Part shown: positions 48,422 through 58,343 of the stretch, piece after piece
Numbering within the stretch: position 1 is the stretch's first letter
How the letters are laid out: every line of letters begins with the position of its first letter
NCBI GenBank assembly: GCA_026003075.1
Contig: BPGO01000007.1
Span: 62,001 to 126,000, forward strand
Reading direction: 5' to 3'
Length of the DNA: 64,000 bases
Source of the DNA: Fimbriimonadales bacterium
GTDB lineage: Bacteria; Armatimonadota; Fimbriimonadia; Fimbriimonadales; GBS-DC
The notes under the pieces: model-generated
Database searches by the model: none
What the model saw: the letters and a program-made list of their open reading frames with translations, nothing else
Told to the model about the DNA's origin: nothing
Made by a program: the position numbers and the translations under genes

Positions 48422-48967
48422 ATGCAACTCAACGAGGAACTTATCGAGAGCCACATCATCTACCGTGGGCGCGTGGTAACACTGCGAATCGATACCGTGC
48501 GCCTGCCCAACGGACGCACCGCACGGCGCGAAATCGTGGAGCATCGCGGCGCAGTGGCGATTGTGCCGTTGCTGAACCCCGAAACCGTGCTGCTCATCCG
48601 CCAATATCGTCAGGCAGTGGGTGAAACGCTGTTGGAAATCCCCGCTGGCACCTTAGAACCCGACGAACCCCCCGAGCGGTGCGCCCGACGCGAACTGGAA
48701 GAAGAGACAGGCTACACCACACGCCAACTGCGCAAACTGTTCAGCCAGTACCTTGCGCCCGGCTATTCGCAGGAAGTGTTGCATGTCTACCTTGCTGAAG
48801 ACCTAACCCCAGTGACGCAACACCTGGACGAGGACGAACTGGTGGAACTCGTGCCCACACCCCTGCGCGAGGTGGAGACCATGATTCTGCAGGGGCACAT
48901 CAAAGACTCGAAGACCATCGCGGGACTGTTGATGACCCTGCGTCTGCGGGAGCGCGGGGAACTCTAA
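48422..48967 (+). CDS. NUDIX hydrolase (ADP-ribose pyrophosphatase-like)
   Basis: [30 protein letters not shown]. Confidence 0.95.
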   Translation: MQLNEELIESHIIYRGRVVTLRIDTVRLPNGRTARREIVEHRGAVAIVPLLNPETVLLIRQYRQAVGETLLEIPAGTLEPDEPPERCARRELEEETGYTTRQLRKLFSQYLAPGYSQEVLHVYLAEDLTPVTQHLDEDELVELVPTPLREVETMILQGHIKDSKTIAGLLMTLRLRERGEL

Positions 48968-48991
48968 GGCGTTTTCGGCTGGTGCGCTCTT

Positions 48992-49879
48992 TCAGGATGA
49001 TCTGAACTTCGCCAACGCCTGTTTCACAAGGTCGGGTATCTCGCTGGGGGTGTCGGCGATGGGCACGCCCGCGTCGGTAAGGGCAGCGACTTTGGACTGG
49101 GGGCTCCCTTTGCCGCCGGAGATAATCGCGCCCGCGTGTCCCATGCGCTTACCGGGGGGAGCCGTGCGCCCTGAGATAAAGCCCACCACAGGCTTGGTCA
49201 TGTGGTTCTTGATATACTCCGCTGCGATTTCCTCATCCGAGCCACCGATTTCACCCACCAGCACCACCACTTCCGTCTGAGGGTCTGCCTCGAAAAGGGG
49301 CAGCACATCGATAAAGGTGGTGCCAATAATCGGGTCGCCCCCGATACCGACACAGGTGGATTGCCCAATACCCGCCTGCGTCAGGGCATACACAATCTCG
49401 TAGGTAAGCGTACCGCTGCGCGAGACCAGCCCGACATTCCCCTTCTTGAACAACATTCCCGGCATAATGCCTACCTTGCATTCCTCGGCGGTGGTGAGTC
49501 CGGGACAGTTCGGTCCGATGACACGGCTGTTAGTGCAGCGTTTCACATAGCTCATCGCGCGCACCATATCCTGAACGGGGATGCCTTCGGTAATGCACAC
49601 AATCAGTTCCACGCCTGCATCGGCGGCTTCAAGAATTGCGTCGGGAGCGAATGGTGCAGGCACAAAGATACATGACACATTCGCACCGGTTTCACGCACC
49701 GCTTGCTTGACAGTATCAAACACCGGCACGCCCGCCACCGCTTGACCGCCCTTGCCTGGGGTGACGCCCGCAACGACCTTCGTGCCGTATTCGATCATCT
49801 GGCGCGTGTGAAACTCTCCTTCGCGCCCCGTAATACCCTGTACCAGAACTTTCGAATCCGCATTGACCAGAATCGCCAT
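48992..49879 (-). CDS. sucD: Succinyl-CoA synthetase alpha subunit
   Basis: [57 protein letters not shown]. Confidence 0.96.
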   Translation of the reverse strand: MAILVNADSKVLVQGITGREGEFHTRQMIEYGTKVVAGVTPGKGGQAVAGVPVFDTVKQAVRETGANVSCIFVPAPFAPDAILEAADAGVELIVCITEGIPVQDMVRAMSYVKRCTNSRVIGPNCPGLTTAEECKVGIMPGMLFKKGNVGLVSRSGTLTYEIVYALTQAGIGQSTCVGIGGDPIIGTTFIDVLPLFEADPQTEVVVLVGEIGGSDEEIAAEYIKNHMTKPVVGFISGRTAPPGKRMGHAGAIISGGKGSPQSKVAALTDAGVPIADTPSEIPDLVKQALAKFRSS

Positions 49880-49936
49880 ACTTCGTCTCCTTCCGATGTC
49901 AGCAAGATTGTACCTGATGGGGGTACACTTCTATAG

Positions 49937-51334
49937 ATGAACGCGGCGATCATCAATCTGGCGTATCTGCTGGCGGTGACTTTGTTTATATTGGGGCTAA
50001 AAGGGTTGTCGCACCCACGCACGGCGGTACGCGGCAATCAGCTCGGCGCAGCGGGAATGCTGATTGCGATTGTGGCGACACTGCTCGACCGACAGGTTCT
50101 GAGTTTTGAGTGGATTCTGCTGGGGTTGGTGATAGGTTCGTTGGTGGGTGCGGTGATGGCGACGCGGGTGGCGATGACCGCGATGCCGCAGATGGTGGCA
50201 CTGTTAAACGGTTTCGGTGGAGCGGCTTCCGCGCTGGTGGCAGGCGCAAACTTGGTGGAAAGTACCTTGCCCGATGCGTCACTCCCTGCGCCCCTGTTCC
50301 AACTCACGATTGCCGCAGCCTTATCAGGACTCATCGGAACAATCACTTTCTGGGGTAGCCTTGTTGCCTTCGCTAAACTGCAGGGGCTAATTAGCGATAA
50401 CCCGCTTCAGGTGAGCTTTCTCCATTATATCAACGGTGTGATGCTGCTTGTCGCGATTGGGTTGGGCGGAATGCTTGCACTCAATCCCGCGGCGCTGGGT
50501 TACTACTGGGCGTTGTTGGTTGTAGCGTCTATCGTGGGGGTGCTCTTGGTGATCCCCATCGGCGGCGCGGATATGCCCGTGGTGATTGCGTTGCTTAACT
50601 CCTACTCGGGGCTTGCCGCGGCGGCGACGGGGTTTGTGCTAAACAATAATGCGCTCATCGTTACAGGGTCGCTGGTCGGCGCGTCGGGCGTCATCCTGAC
50701 TACGATTATGTGCCGCGCGATGAATCGCTCGCTGCGCAATGTGCTGTTTGGGGTGTGGGTTCCATCGGAAACCGGTCCAAAGGCAGAAGATGTGTATGCA
50801 GGTAAAGTAAAAGCCGCCTCGCCCGAAGATGTGGCGTTACTGCTGGAAGGTGCGCGTTATGTGGTGATTGTGCCCGGCTACGGTATGGCAGTTGCGCAGG
50901 CACAACACGCCGTGCGCGACCTGATGCAGATCTTAGAAAAACAAGGAACCACCGTGGAATTCGCCATCCACCCTGTGGCCGGGCGGATGCCTGGACACAT
51001 GAATGTGCTCCTCGCCGAAGCCGATGTACCCTATGACCGCCTTAAGGAGATGGACGAGATTAATCCGCGCTTCGAGCAGGTAGATATAGCAATTGTGATT
51101 GGCGCGAACGATGTGGTCAACCCGCTCGCCCGCACCGACCCCAACAGCCCGATAGCAGGGATGCCCATTCTGGATGTGGACAAAGCACGCAGCGTGGTGG
51201 TCATCAAGCGCAGTCTCAGTCCGGGCTTTGCTGGTATTCCCAACCCGCTGTTTGCCGCTGACAACACGCTGATGCTCTTTGCCGACGCTCGCGAAGGCGT
51301 GCAACAGATTATCGCGGCGCTCAAGGCGAAGTAA
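49937..51334 (+). CDS. pntB: NAD(P) transhydrogenase beta subunit
   Basis: NLAYLLAVTLFILGLKGLSHPRTA, VVIVPGYGMAVAQAQHAVRDL, HPVAGRMPGHMNVLLAEADVPYD, VDKARSVVVIKRSLSPGFAGIPN. Confidence 0.95.
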   Translation: MNAAIINLAYLLAVTLFILGLKGLSHPRTAVRGNQLGAAGMLIAIVATLLDRQVLSFEWILLGLVIGSLVGAVMATRVAMTAMPQMVALLNGFGGAASALVAGANLVESTLPDASLPAPLFQLTIAAALSGLIGTITFWGSLVAFAKLQGLISDNPLQVSFLHYINGVMLLVAIGLGGMLALNPAALGYYWALLVVASIVGVLLVIPIGGADMPVVIALLNSYSGLAAAATGFVLNNNALIVTGSLVGASGVILTTIMCRAMNRSLRNVLFGVWVPSETGPKAEDVYAGKVKAASPEDVALLLEGARYVVIVPGYGMAVAQAQHAVRDLMQILEKQGTTVEFAIHPVAGRMPGHMNVLLAEADVPYDRLKEMDEINPRFEQVDIAIVIGANDVVNPLARTDPNSPIAGMPILDVDKARSVVVIKRSLSPGFAGIPNPLFAADNTLMLFADAREGVQQIIAALKAK

Positions 51335-51352
51335 TGCGGTATAATCTTAAAA

Positions 51353-52561
51353 ATGCCTATCACTATCGAGGACTTGAACGACCTGAAGCGCCTGCTGGAG
51401 GAGCATCCCGACTGGCAGGAGACACTGGCGCGCGCTCTGCTAACGCCTAAAACGCTGTTGAAGATTTTCAAGTCCGATCCGGAGTTGCAAGCGATATTAC
51501 GCGCTGTGATTTTGGGGGAAGAGTTTCTGGAACTGCCCGCCCTCACCCGCGAAGCCATCCAGCGGCTTGGCGCGTTAGAGAGCGTTACAGGCGATTTGGT
51601 GCAACGCACTGGCGCGTTGGAGGAAACCTCGCGCGATACGGTGCAGCGTCTTGGCGCGTTGGAGGAAACTTCGCGCGATACGGTGCGGCGTCTCGGCGCG
51701 TTGGAGGAAACCTCACGCGATACGGTGCAGCGTCTTGGCGCGTTGGAGGAAACCTCACGCGACACGGTGCAGCGTCTTGGCGCGTTGGAGGAAACCTCAC
51801 GCGATACGGTGCAGCGTCTTGGCGCGTTGGAGGAAACCTCGCGCGACACGGTGCAGCGTCTTGGCGCGTTGGAGGAAACCTCACGCGATACGGTGCAGCG
51901 TCTTGGCGCGTTGGAGGAAACCTCGCGCGATACGGTGCAGCGTCTTGGCGCGTTGGAGGAAACCTCGCGCGACACGGTGCAGCGTCTTGGCGCGTTGGAG
52001 GAAACTTCGCGCGATACGGTGCGGCGTCTCGGCGCGTTGGAAGCCGAAGTAAGGGACTTAAAGGAAACCTCGCGTCAAACTATAGAGCGTTTAGACCGCT
52101 TGGAGGCGAGTCATCGCGGCTTGGAGGGACGATTGGCGGGTGAGCAGTATGAGAAGCGGATTCTGCGTTCAGCATGGCGGCTATTCAATGGAGGTGATGG
52201 GGGCAGTCCCGAAGACCGAGCCGTCGCGGAACGGTTGCGGGAGTGGTTAAGCGCGAATCGTGCGCTGGTAGCGCGCATCCACGAAGAGGATGACCCCTAC
52301 CTGAGCGACCTCATCTGGTGGAAAGAAGGGCGTGTGGCGGTGGTGGAGGTCTCGCTCAAGGTGAACGGCGTCGATGTGCAGCGGGCCCATGCCCGTGCGC
52401 AGACACTGCGGGAAGCAGGAGCCGATGCGTTCCCGCTGGTGATTGGTAACGAGTGGGCACACCCCGAATCGCGCGACCTCGCCGAGCAACTCCAAGTCGC
52501 ATGGAAAGTCGGCGACGATATCTCTCAAGGGTATATTAACTTCCGCCGCATGGGGGACTAA
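51353..52561 (+). CDS. Coiled-coil protein with ten 14-aa repeats and C-terminal PD-(D/E)XK-like domain
   Basis: ETSRDTVQRLGALE repeats then SDLIWWKEGRVAVVEVSLKVNGVDVQRAHARAQTLREAGADAFPLVIG. Confidence 0.7.
   Translation: MPITIEDLNDLKRLLEEHPDWQETLARALLTPKTLLKIFKSDPELQAILRAVILGEEFLELPALTREAIQRLGALESVTGDLVQRTGALEETSRDTVQRLGALEETSRDTVRRLGALEETSRDTVQRLGALEETSRDTVQRLGALEETSRDTVQRLGALEETSRDTVQRLGALEETSRDTVQRLGALEETSRDTVQRLGALEETSRDTVQRLGALEETSRDTVRRLGALEAEVRDLKETSRQTIERLDRLEASHRGLEGRLAGEQYEKRILRSAWRLFNGGDGGSPEDRAVAERLREWLSANRALVARIHEEDDPYLSDLIWWKEGRVAVVEVSLKVNGVDVQRAHARAQTLREAGADAFPLVIGNEWAHPESRDLAEQLQVAWKVGDDISQGYINFRRMGD
51623..52042 (+). repeat. Tandem array of ten 42-bp repeats
   Basis: Unit about gaaacctcgcgcgatacggtgcagcgtcttggcgcgttggag. 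Confidence 0.95.
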
Positions 52562-52713
52562 GAGACTATCAGCGAAGCCCCCTGTTCTCCCTCGCTCGCG
52601 AAGTGCGAATTAACTCAAAACCTGTTATTTTCTCTCGTCCGCTCTGCACAGGGGGATGGAATATCATCGTTGGGGAGTTGTATCCTCAAAATACCATACA
52701 GGGAGGTCACTCT

Positions 52714-53229
52714 ATGCGACTGAAGGCATTGGGCGCCGTGGCGGCGCTGATTCTCGTGAGTGTAGCGTGTGCGTCGGTTGTTGCCACACGGGTCGTAGCA
52801 CGTGGCTCTGCGACGAACGATTCGAACCATCGGCTTGAATTCCAGTTCAGTGGATTACATATCAACCACAACGACAATCACCGTTACCTTGGTCAGGGTA
52901 GCTTCGCGTGGAGCGTGAATGGGCGTGTCCAAGCGATGCGCATTCGCTCGATCAGCTCCATTACCGTCGAGGAAACCGCGACTGCCCGTATCGTCACCAT
53001 TACCGGGATCGGGCAACTGGGGCGCTGGGGCTTTACGCCAAGCCGATTCAACAACAACCTGGTTCAGGGTGACTTCAGCGTCACCTTCACCGACAACTTT
53101 GAAGGAAGCGACACCGTGCAGTTCTCCTTCTCTTCAGGACCTGGGTTGAACAGCGTCCAGTACAACTTCTCCGGTCAGGTGCAGTCGGGCAGCATGTTGA
53201 ATGCCCAGCAGTGGACGCTTAGCAGCTAA
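52714..53229 (+). CDS. Secreted protein of unknown function
   Basis: Signal peptide MRLKALGAVAALILVSVACASVVA, beta-rich remainder, SD gggagg. Confidence 0.6.
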   Translation: MRLKALGAVAALILVSVACASVVATRVVARGSATNDSNHRLEFQFSGLHINHNDNHRYLGQGSFAWSVNGRVQAMRIRSISSITVEETATARIVTITGIGQLGRWGFTPSRFNNNLVQGDFSVTFTDNFEGSDTVQFSFSSGPGLNSVQYNFSGQVQSGSMLNAQQWTLSS

Positions 53230-53262
53230 GGGCTTTGATTGAATCAGGGCAGTTCCTCGCCG

Positions 53263-53305
53263 CTCGGAATGACGGGGTGGTGTCAAGACCGCCTGTCATT
53301 CCGAG
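53263..53305. repeat. Inverted repeat CTCGGAATGAC ... GTCATTCCGAG
   Basis: 11-bp perfect inverted repeat upstream of the tRNA. Confidence 0.7.
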
Positions 53306-53335
53306 TCGAAAGCGGGGGGTCGTGCGGTTTTTCCC

Positions 53336-53365
53336 TTGACAACCCGCCTATGCATGTGGTATATT
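53336..53365 (+). promoter_or_regulatory. tRNA-Asn promoter
   Basis: TTGACA (53336-53341), 18-nt spacer, TATATT (53360-53365). Confidence 0.75.
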
Positions 53366-53379
53366 ATTAACGCCGACGC

Positions 53380-53455
53380 TCCTGGGTAGCTCAATGGGCA
53401 GAGCGGGTGGCTGTTAACCACCAGGTTGCAGGTTCGAGTCCTGCCCCAGGAGCCA
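53380..53455 (+). tRNA. tRNA-Asn (anticodon GTT), CCA encoded
   Basis: Cloverleaf with acceptor TCCTGGG/CCCAGGA, anticodon stem-loop GGTGG-CTGTTAA-CCACC, T-loop GGTTCGAGTCC. Confidence 0.97.
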
Positions 53456-53467
53456 GATTTTTTAAGG

Positions 53468-54229
53468 ATGGAACCTCAGCGTCTGCAAAAGTGGCTTGCT
53501 TTTTGCGGCTACGGCTCCCGACGCGCATGCGAACAGCTCATCCAGCAGGGGCGCGTGCAGGTTAACGGTACAACCGCCACTCTTGGTACGAAAGTAGACC
53601 CCGAGCGTGATGTGATCACGGTTGATGGCGTGCGCGTCCAGGCACGGCAGTCATTGGTGTATCTGATGTTGAACAAGCCCCGTGGCTATGTTACCACGCG
53701 CAAAGACCCCCACGCGCCGCGCACGGTGATGCAGTTGCTCAAAGGCGCACCCAAAGGCGTTTTTCCTGTGGGTAGGCTGGATGCTGACTCGGAAGGGCTA
53801 CTGCTTTTCACAAATGATGGGGACTTCGCCAACCGCTTGATGCACCCACGCTACAAACTCCCGAAAACCTATCGCGTGTGGGTCCGCGGCAAGCCTTCAG
53901 AAAAAGCCCTGAACCGCCTCCGAGAGGGGGTTCTGTTGGAGGAAGGCGTCACCGCGCCTGCAATCGTCCGTCTCATTCGTGCGGGAAGCGAGCAAAGCCT
54001 GCTGGAGATGGTACTCCGCGAGGGGCGCAAGCGCCAGATTCGTCGGATGTGTCAGGCGGTGGGGCATCCTGTGCAGCGGCTCGTGCGTATCGCGATTGGC
54101 GACCTGCGCCTGCCGCGTGACCTGCCGCCAGGCAAATGGCGCGCCCTCACCGAAGAGGAATACAACGCACTCCTTCGCCCCTTTGCCGAGGGCGCGACGC
54201 TCACCACTCCAAAACGCTCACCGACATAG
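53468..54229 (+). CDS. RsuA/RluB family pseudouridine synthase
   Basis: LQKWLAFCGYGSRRACEQLIQQGRVQVNG, NKPRGYVTT, PVGRLDADSEGLLLFTNDG. Confidence 0.94.
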   Translation: MEPQRLQKWLAFCGYGSRRACEQLIQQGRVQVNGTTATLGTKVDPERDVITVDGVRVQARQSLVYLMLNKPRGYVTTRKDPHAPRTVMQLLKGAPKGVFPVGRLDADSEGLLLFTNDGDFANRLMHPRYKLPKTYRVWVRGKPSEKALNRLREGVLLEEGVTAPAIVRLIRAGSEQSLLEMVLREGRKRQIRRMCQAVGHPVQRLVRIAIGDLRLPRDLPPGKWRALTEEEYNALLRPFAEGATLTTPKRSPT

Positions 54230-56105
54230 GCGGGAATGTATTACGGATGCGGTTGCCGCCACCGCGGAGCGTGCGCATCGCGATGCCCTTGCTTTTGACG
54301 GTATCTTGCGCCGCGGAGTAATAACGCCAAGAGACCGTGCCGTTCGCGCGTTGCCCCTGTAGGCGAATCTCCGCAGTAATCGGCGTGCTGCGCATTTTGT
54401 TAATCACGAGGAGCCTCCCCCTGCCGCTTGGTGTGCGAACTGCGTAGACCGCGAGCATGGGGTTGTTGCAGTTGACGGCGATGAGCGTGTCCCCAGGGCG
54501 GGCGAATCGGGTGATCAGCTGCGCCGCGAAGAAGGTCGGATACGGCGTGTTGAGTGGGTCGCCCACGCCCGAAGGATAGCCCGCGGCGACAATCCCATAG
54601 TCGCCCCAGTTGCGCCAGCCGTAGAGCAGCGCGCTGTTATTGTTGTTCGCCTCTGCGGAGTTGTGCAGGTCCCACCACACAAACGCATCTGCTCCTGCCA
54701 GAATCGCCCGCGCCCACGAATCCGCCATGTAGAGCGCGTTCACCATACTGGTGGTCTGCTTGCCGGGGTTGTAAGCGACGGAATTGTTCTCGGTCAAAAA
54801 AATCAGGACGTTATCGCCTGCCGCGCCCAGATAGTCGCGCAGTATCTGGCGTGTGCGCGGGATAATCTCGTCCCAGGTGCGCGTGTCGTCCAGCAAGAAG
54901 GCGTCATCTTCGCGTCCGGGCTGCTGCGGGTAGTGGTGCACATCAAAAAAGTCGGGGACAACGCCCAGACTGCTCAGGCGGTTGAGCAGCACGGGTGTCC
55001 AGCCGTTTTGAGTCTGCCCTGTGCGCGGGTTGACCACCGAAAATCGCTGGGGATACTCGGTCTCGCTGAACACACCGACCACACCGACTCGAATCGTAGG
55101 GTCGACGGCTTTCATCAGTTGGATGGCGTCGCGTGCGAAGGAGGCGTAGGTATGCGCGTCATGGCGATTGGGGTAGGTGTCGTATTCCCACGAGCCGTAG
55201 TTCTCATTGCCGATTGCCCAATAACGCACGCCGCCGTTGCGCTGAATGTTGGCATACTGCACCCAGTCGGCGGCTTCTTGGGGCGTGCCCGAACCATAGT
55301 TGACGCAGATAATCTTCTCGGCATTGAGCGAGTTCGCCACGCTCAGGAATCCGTCCGTGTTCGTGCCATAGCTGCCCCCGTAGCGCCGATTGCTATTCGT
55401 GCGCCAGTCATATTCGTTGGAGATAGAGCCTCCGGGATAGCGCATCAGCCCGAATCCAACTTGCTTGAGCAAATTGCGTCGTTCAGAGGTGTTCAGGAAC
55501 CAGTCCCAGCAGGCGACATTGATGCCCAGCATCGGCTTCGTGATGGTGCGTCCCGTGTTGTTGAAGTTCGCTGTTGCGGTTGCGTTCGCGCTCACATTAG
55601 AGCGTATCAGGCGGATGTCGTCCAGATAGAAGGTGGCGACATTCTGCCCCGAAAACTCGCGGAAGTGGATCCCTGTAAGCCGATCGCCTGGGTTGACGCC
55701 CAGCGCACTGAGAGGCGCTTGCACGCGAGTCCACTGATTGGCGGGAATGTTACTCACGAAGTTCGTAATCGGCACAAGGGGACGGTCTACGCCATCGACT
55801 TCGGCGCGGAGATAGAAGCGTGGGTTGCCCGCACTGCCCCCATGCACCCAGAACTCCAGATGGCTGAAACCGTCTACCACAAAGCCGCCGGGGTTTTTGA
55901 ACCAGATAGAGGACCAAGGGTAGAAGTCAACGCGGATCGAGTATTGTCCAGAGCGCACAGGGCTGGTGTTTTGCAAATTGCGGTTCGCCCAAGACCAGTC
56001 TTCCCAGCGCCCTGCAGGATAGTCGCGATAGATTGCCGGGTGTGCGAAATCGTCAGCGTACGCACCTGCCCATAAGCTCAACAAGAGAATCCCGTACCAG
56101 CGCAT
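54201..56105 (-). CDS. Secreted glycoside hydrolase, alpha-L-arabinofuranosidase-like, with N-terminal carbohydrate-binding-like domain
   Basis: Signal peptide; LGINVACWDWFLNTSERRNLLKQVGFGLMRYPGGSISNEYDWRTN; RYWAIGNENYGSWE. Confidence 0.75.
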   Translation of the reverse strand: MRWYGILLLSLWAGAYADDFAHPAIYRDYPAGRWEDWSWANRNLQNTSPVRSGQYSIRVDFYPWSSIWFKNPGGFVVDGFSHLEFWVHGGSAGNPRFYLRAEVDGVDRPLVPITNFVSNIPANQWTRVQAPLSALGVNPGDRLTGIHFREFSGQNVATFYLDDIRLIRSNVSANATATANFNNTGRTITKPMLGINVACWDWFLNTSERRNLLKQVGFGLMRYPGGSISNEYDWRTNSNRRYGGSYGTNTDGFLSVANSLNAEKIICVNYGSGTPQEAADWVQYANIQRNGGVRYWAIGNENYGSWEYDTYPNRHDAHTYASFARDAIQLMKAVDPTIRVGVVGVFSETEYPQRFSVVNPRTGQTQNGWTPVLLNRLSSLGVVPDFFDVHHYPQQPGREDDAFLLDDTRTWDEIIPRTRQILRDYLGAAGDNVLIFLTENNSVAYNPGKQTTSMVNALYMADSWARAILAGADAFVWWDLHNSAEANNNNSALLYGWRNWGDYGIVAAGYPSGVGDPLNTPYPTFFAAQLITRFARPGDTLIAVNCNNPMLAVYAVRTPSGRGRLLVINKMRSTPITAEIRLQGQRANGTVSWRYYSAAQDTVKSKGIAMRTLRGGGNRIRNTFPPMSVSVLEW

Positions 56106-56172
56106 TGGTCGCCTCCGCGTGTCTTGAAACGGTTCAAGGCACGCCTCTATTATAGCCTAAATAGGCGTGGGA

Positions 56173-56814
56173 TTAGTTGGGGGGTGGCGGGAAGTCCAGC
56201 ACCGAGACAGGCACTTCGAAGACCACGCCCGTGCGGGTGTCGGTGACGACGAGCCGCGTCGCGCCACGACTGATGCCCGTCAAGCGTGCGGAGTTGCTGG
56301 TGAGTTTCTGCACCGTCGCTTTGGTGGTGTCGCGCACCGACCACACGAAGTCGGCGCTCACGATGTTGTTCGTCTGCAGGTCGCGCAGGCTGGCGGCGAC
56401 TGTAATCGATTCGTCCACCCAAACTTCGATGGTGGCAGGGTTGGTTTCAATCTGATAGCGGCTGAGGTCATACTGAATTGAACCAACGGAGCCTGCCACA
56501 ATCGTAAACTCTTGCGCCACAACCTGCCCGTTGCTAAGGGTAATCTCCACGCGGATTGTGTGCGTACCGGGCGGGAGCGTAATGCGCTGTGGGTTTTCCA
56601 CCAGTTGCCCGTTCAGATACACGCGAGCGTCGGTGGGTGTGCCCGACACGGCAAGCGAGAAGGTCGAGGTTCCGCCGCCACCGCCTCCACCGCCAGAACA
56701 CGCCAGCAGGCTCAGAACAAAGAGCGCAGTCAGAGCAATCCCTGCAATGCCTGTTTTTCGTTTCATGACACTCCTGCACAATCCCTGCGCGTGAACGATT
56801 GCGTCCTCATTCAC
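56173..56814 (-). CDS. Lipoprotein with Ig-like/PEGA-like domain
   Basis: Lipobox LSLLACSGGGGGGGG, DARVYLNGQLVENPQRITLPPGTHTIRVE. Confidence 0.7.
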   Translation of the reverse strand: MNEDAIVHAQGLCRSVMKRKTGIAGIALTALFVLSLLACSGGGGGGGGTSTFSLAVSGTPTDARVYLNGQLVENPQRITLPPGTHTIRVEITLSNGQVVAQEFTIVAGSVGSIQYDLSRYQIETNPATIEVWVDESITVAASLRDLQTNNIVSADFVWSVRDTTKATVQKLTSNSARLTGISRGATRLVVTDTRTGVVFEVPVSVLDFPPPPN

Positions 56815-56829
56815 TGATTTAGACGCTCC

Positions 56830-58221
56830 TTAAAACTCGGCGTTTCCAGGCGTGCGTGGGAACGGTATGACATCGCGGATGTTCTTCATGCCAGTGATAT
56901 ACATCATCATCCGTTCGAATCCGAGTCCAAAACCGGAGTGGGGTGCGCTGCCATACTTACGCAAGTCCAGATACCACCAGTAGTCTTCCTCGCGCAGCCC
57001 CATCTCGCGGATACGCTGCAGCAACACATCATATCGCTCTTCGCGCTGGCTACCGCCAATAATTTCGCCCACACGCGGAACCAGCACATCCATCGCCCGC
57101 ACGGTGCGCCCATCGTCGTTCAGGCGCATATAAAACGCCTTAATCTCGCGCGGATAGTCCGTTACAATAACGGGTTTCTTAAAATACTCTTCTGTCAGGT
57201 AGCGTTCGTGTTCCGTTTGCAAATCGCTGCCCCACACAGGTGGGAACTCCCAATCGCGCGACGCTCCTTGCAAGATGCGAATCGCCTCCGTGTAGGTGAT
57301 GCGCTCAAAAGGCGACTCAGCCACATGCTGCAGTGTTTGCAACACCGTGTTATCGATGCGTTGGTGGAAAAACTCCAAATCCTCTGCACAGTGATTAAGT
57401 ACATAATTGATAATATACTTTAGGAACTCTTCCGCGAGGTTTGCGTTGTCTTCCAGTTCGTAGAACGCCATTTCAGGCTCAATCATCCAGAACTCAGCGA
57501 GGTGGCGTGGGGTGTTGCTGTTTTCGGCGCGGAAGGTAGGCCCGAAGGTATACACCTTGCCGAACGCCAGCGCGAAAATCTCCGCCTCCAGTTGTCCGCT
57601 CACCGTCAGGTAGGTGGGTTTTCCAAAGAAGTCTTGCGAAAAGTCGATTTTGCCGTTGGGTGTGCGCGGGAGGTTCTCTAAATCGAGCGTGGTGACGCGA
57701 AACATCGCGCCCGCGCCCTCGCAGTCAGAGCCTGTGATAATCGGCGTATGCACATAGAGGAAGTCGCGCTCCTGAAAGAACTGGTGAATGGCGTATGCCA
57801 GCGCGTTGCGCACACGAAACACCGCGCCGAAGGTGTTGCCCCGCACGCGCAGGTGGGCAATCTCACGCAGGTACTCAAACGAGTGCCCCTTTTTCTGCAT
57901 CGGGTAGGTCTCAGGGTCGGCGACGCCGTAGAGGCGCAACTGCTGGAGTTTCAGCTCTACAGGTTGCTTCGGTGCAGGGGACTCGGTCAGCACGCCGACG
58001 GCTTCGATGCACGCGCCGGTTGTGACTTGACGGAGCGTCTCTTCGGGGAGGACGCCCGCTTCGACGACAATCTGCAGGCTCTTGAAGCGTGAGCCGTCGT
58101 TAAGTTCGATAAACGACACGCCTTTCGAATCGCGTCGTGAGCGCACCCAGCCCCGCACCTTGAGCCGACTCCCGATGGGCTGCTCGTATGCCTGCTTCAC
58201 GGAGACCAACTTCGGTTCCAT
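56830..58221 (-). CDS. asnS: Asparaginyl-tRNA synthetase
   Basis: [97 protein letters not shown]. Confidence 0.97.
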   Translation of the reverse strand: MEPKLVSVKQAYEQPIGSRLKVRGWVRSRRDSKGVSFIELNDGSRFKSLQIVVEAGVLPEETLRQVTTGACIEAVGVLTESPAPKQPVELKLQQLRLYGVADPETYPMQKKGHSFEYLREIAHLRVRGNTFGAVFRVRNALAYAIHQFFQERDFLYVHTPIITGSDCEGAGAMFRVTTLDLENLPRTPNGKIDFSQDFFGKPTYLTVSGQLEAEIFALAFGKVYTFGPTFRAENSNTPRHLAEFWMIEPEMAFYELEDNANLAEEFLKYIINYVLNHCAEDLEFFHQRIDNTVLQTLQHVAESPFERITYTEAIRILQGASRDWEFPPVWGSDLQTEHERYLTEEYFKKPVIVTDYPREIKAFYMRLNDDGRTVRAMDVLVPRVGEIIGGSQREERYDVLLQRIREMGLREEDYWWYLDLRKYGSAPHSGFGLGFERMMMYITGMKNIRDVIPFPRTPGNAEF

Positions 58222-58343
58222 ACGGTAGGTATTGTACCTGACAGAGGAGGGATGCCGCTTGAAGTGCAACAATCGGTTTGGCGGAGCAGGACTCTCGACT
58301 TCCTCGTTGAAACATCGAACCGCTTGACGGGAGGAGCGTTGCT

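Noticed and set aside
51031-51975. 314-aa minus-strand ORF and plus-strand alternate-frame ORFs (51651-52052, 51585-51884) across the repeat array
   Set aside because: The 42-bp unit is a multiple of three, so several frames stay open; the plus-strand 51353 ORF has the leaderless-type box and sensible composition.
51623-52042. Possible CRISPR array
   Set aside because: Repeats are contiguous with no unique spacers and encode an in-frame peptide repeat.
53380-53455. tRNA-Asn as an integration site
   Set aside because: No integrase and no duplicated tRNA 3' end were seen nearby.
54663-56075. 470-aa plus-strand ORF
   Set aside because: Antisense shadow of the well-supported secreted glycoside hydrolase.
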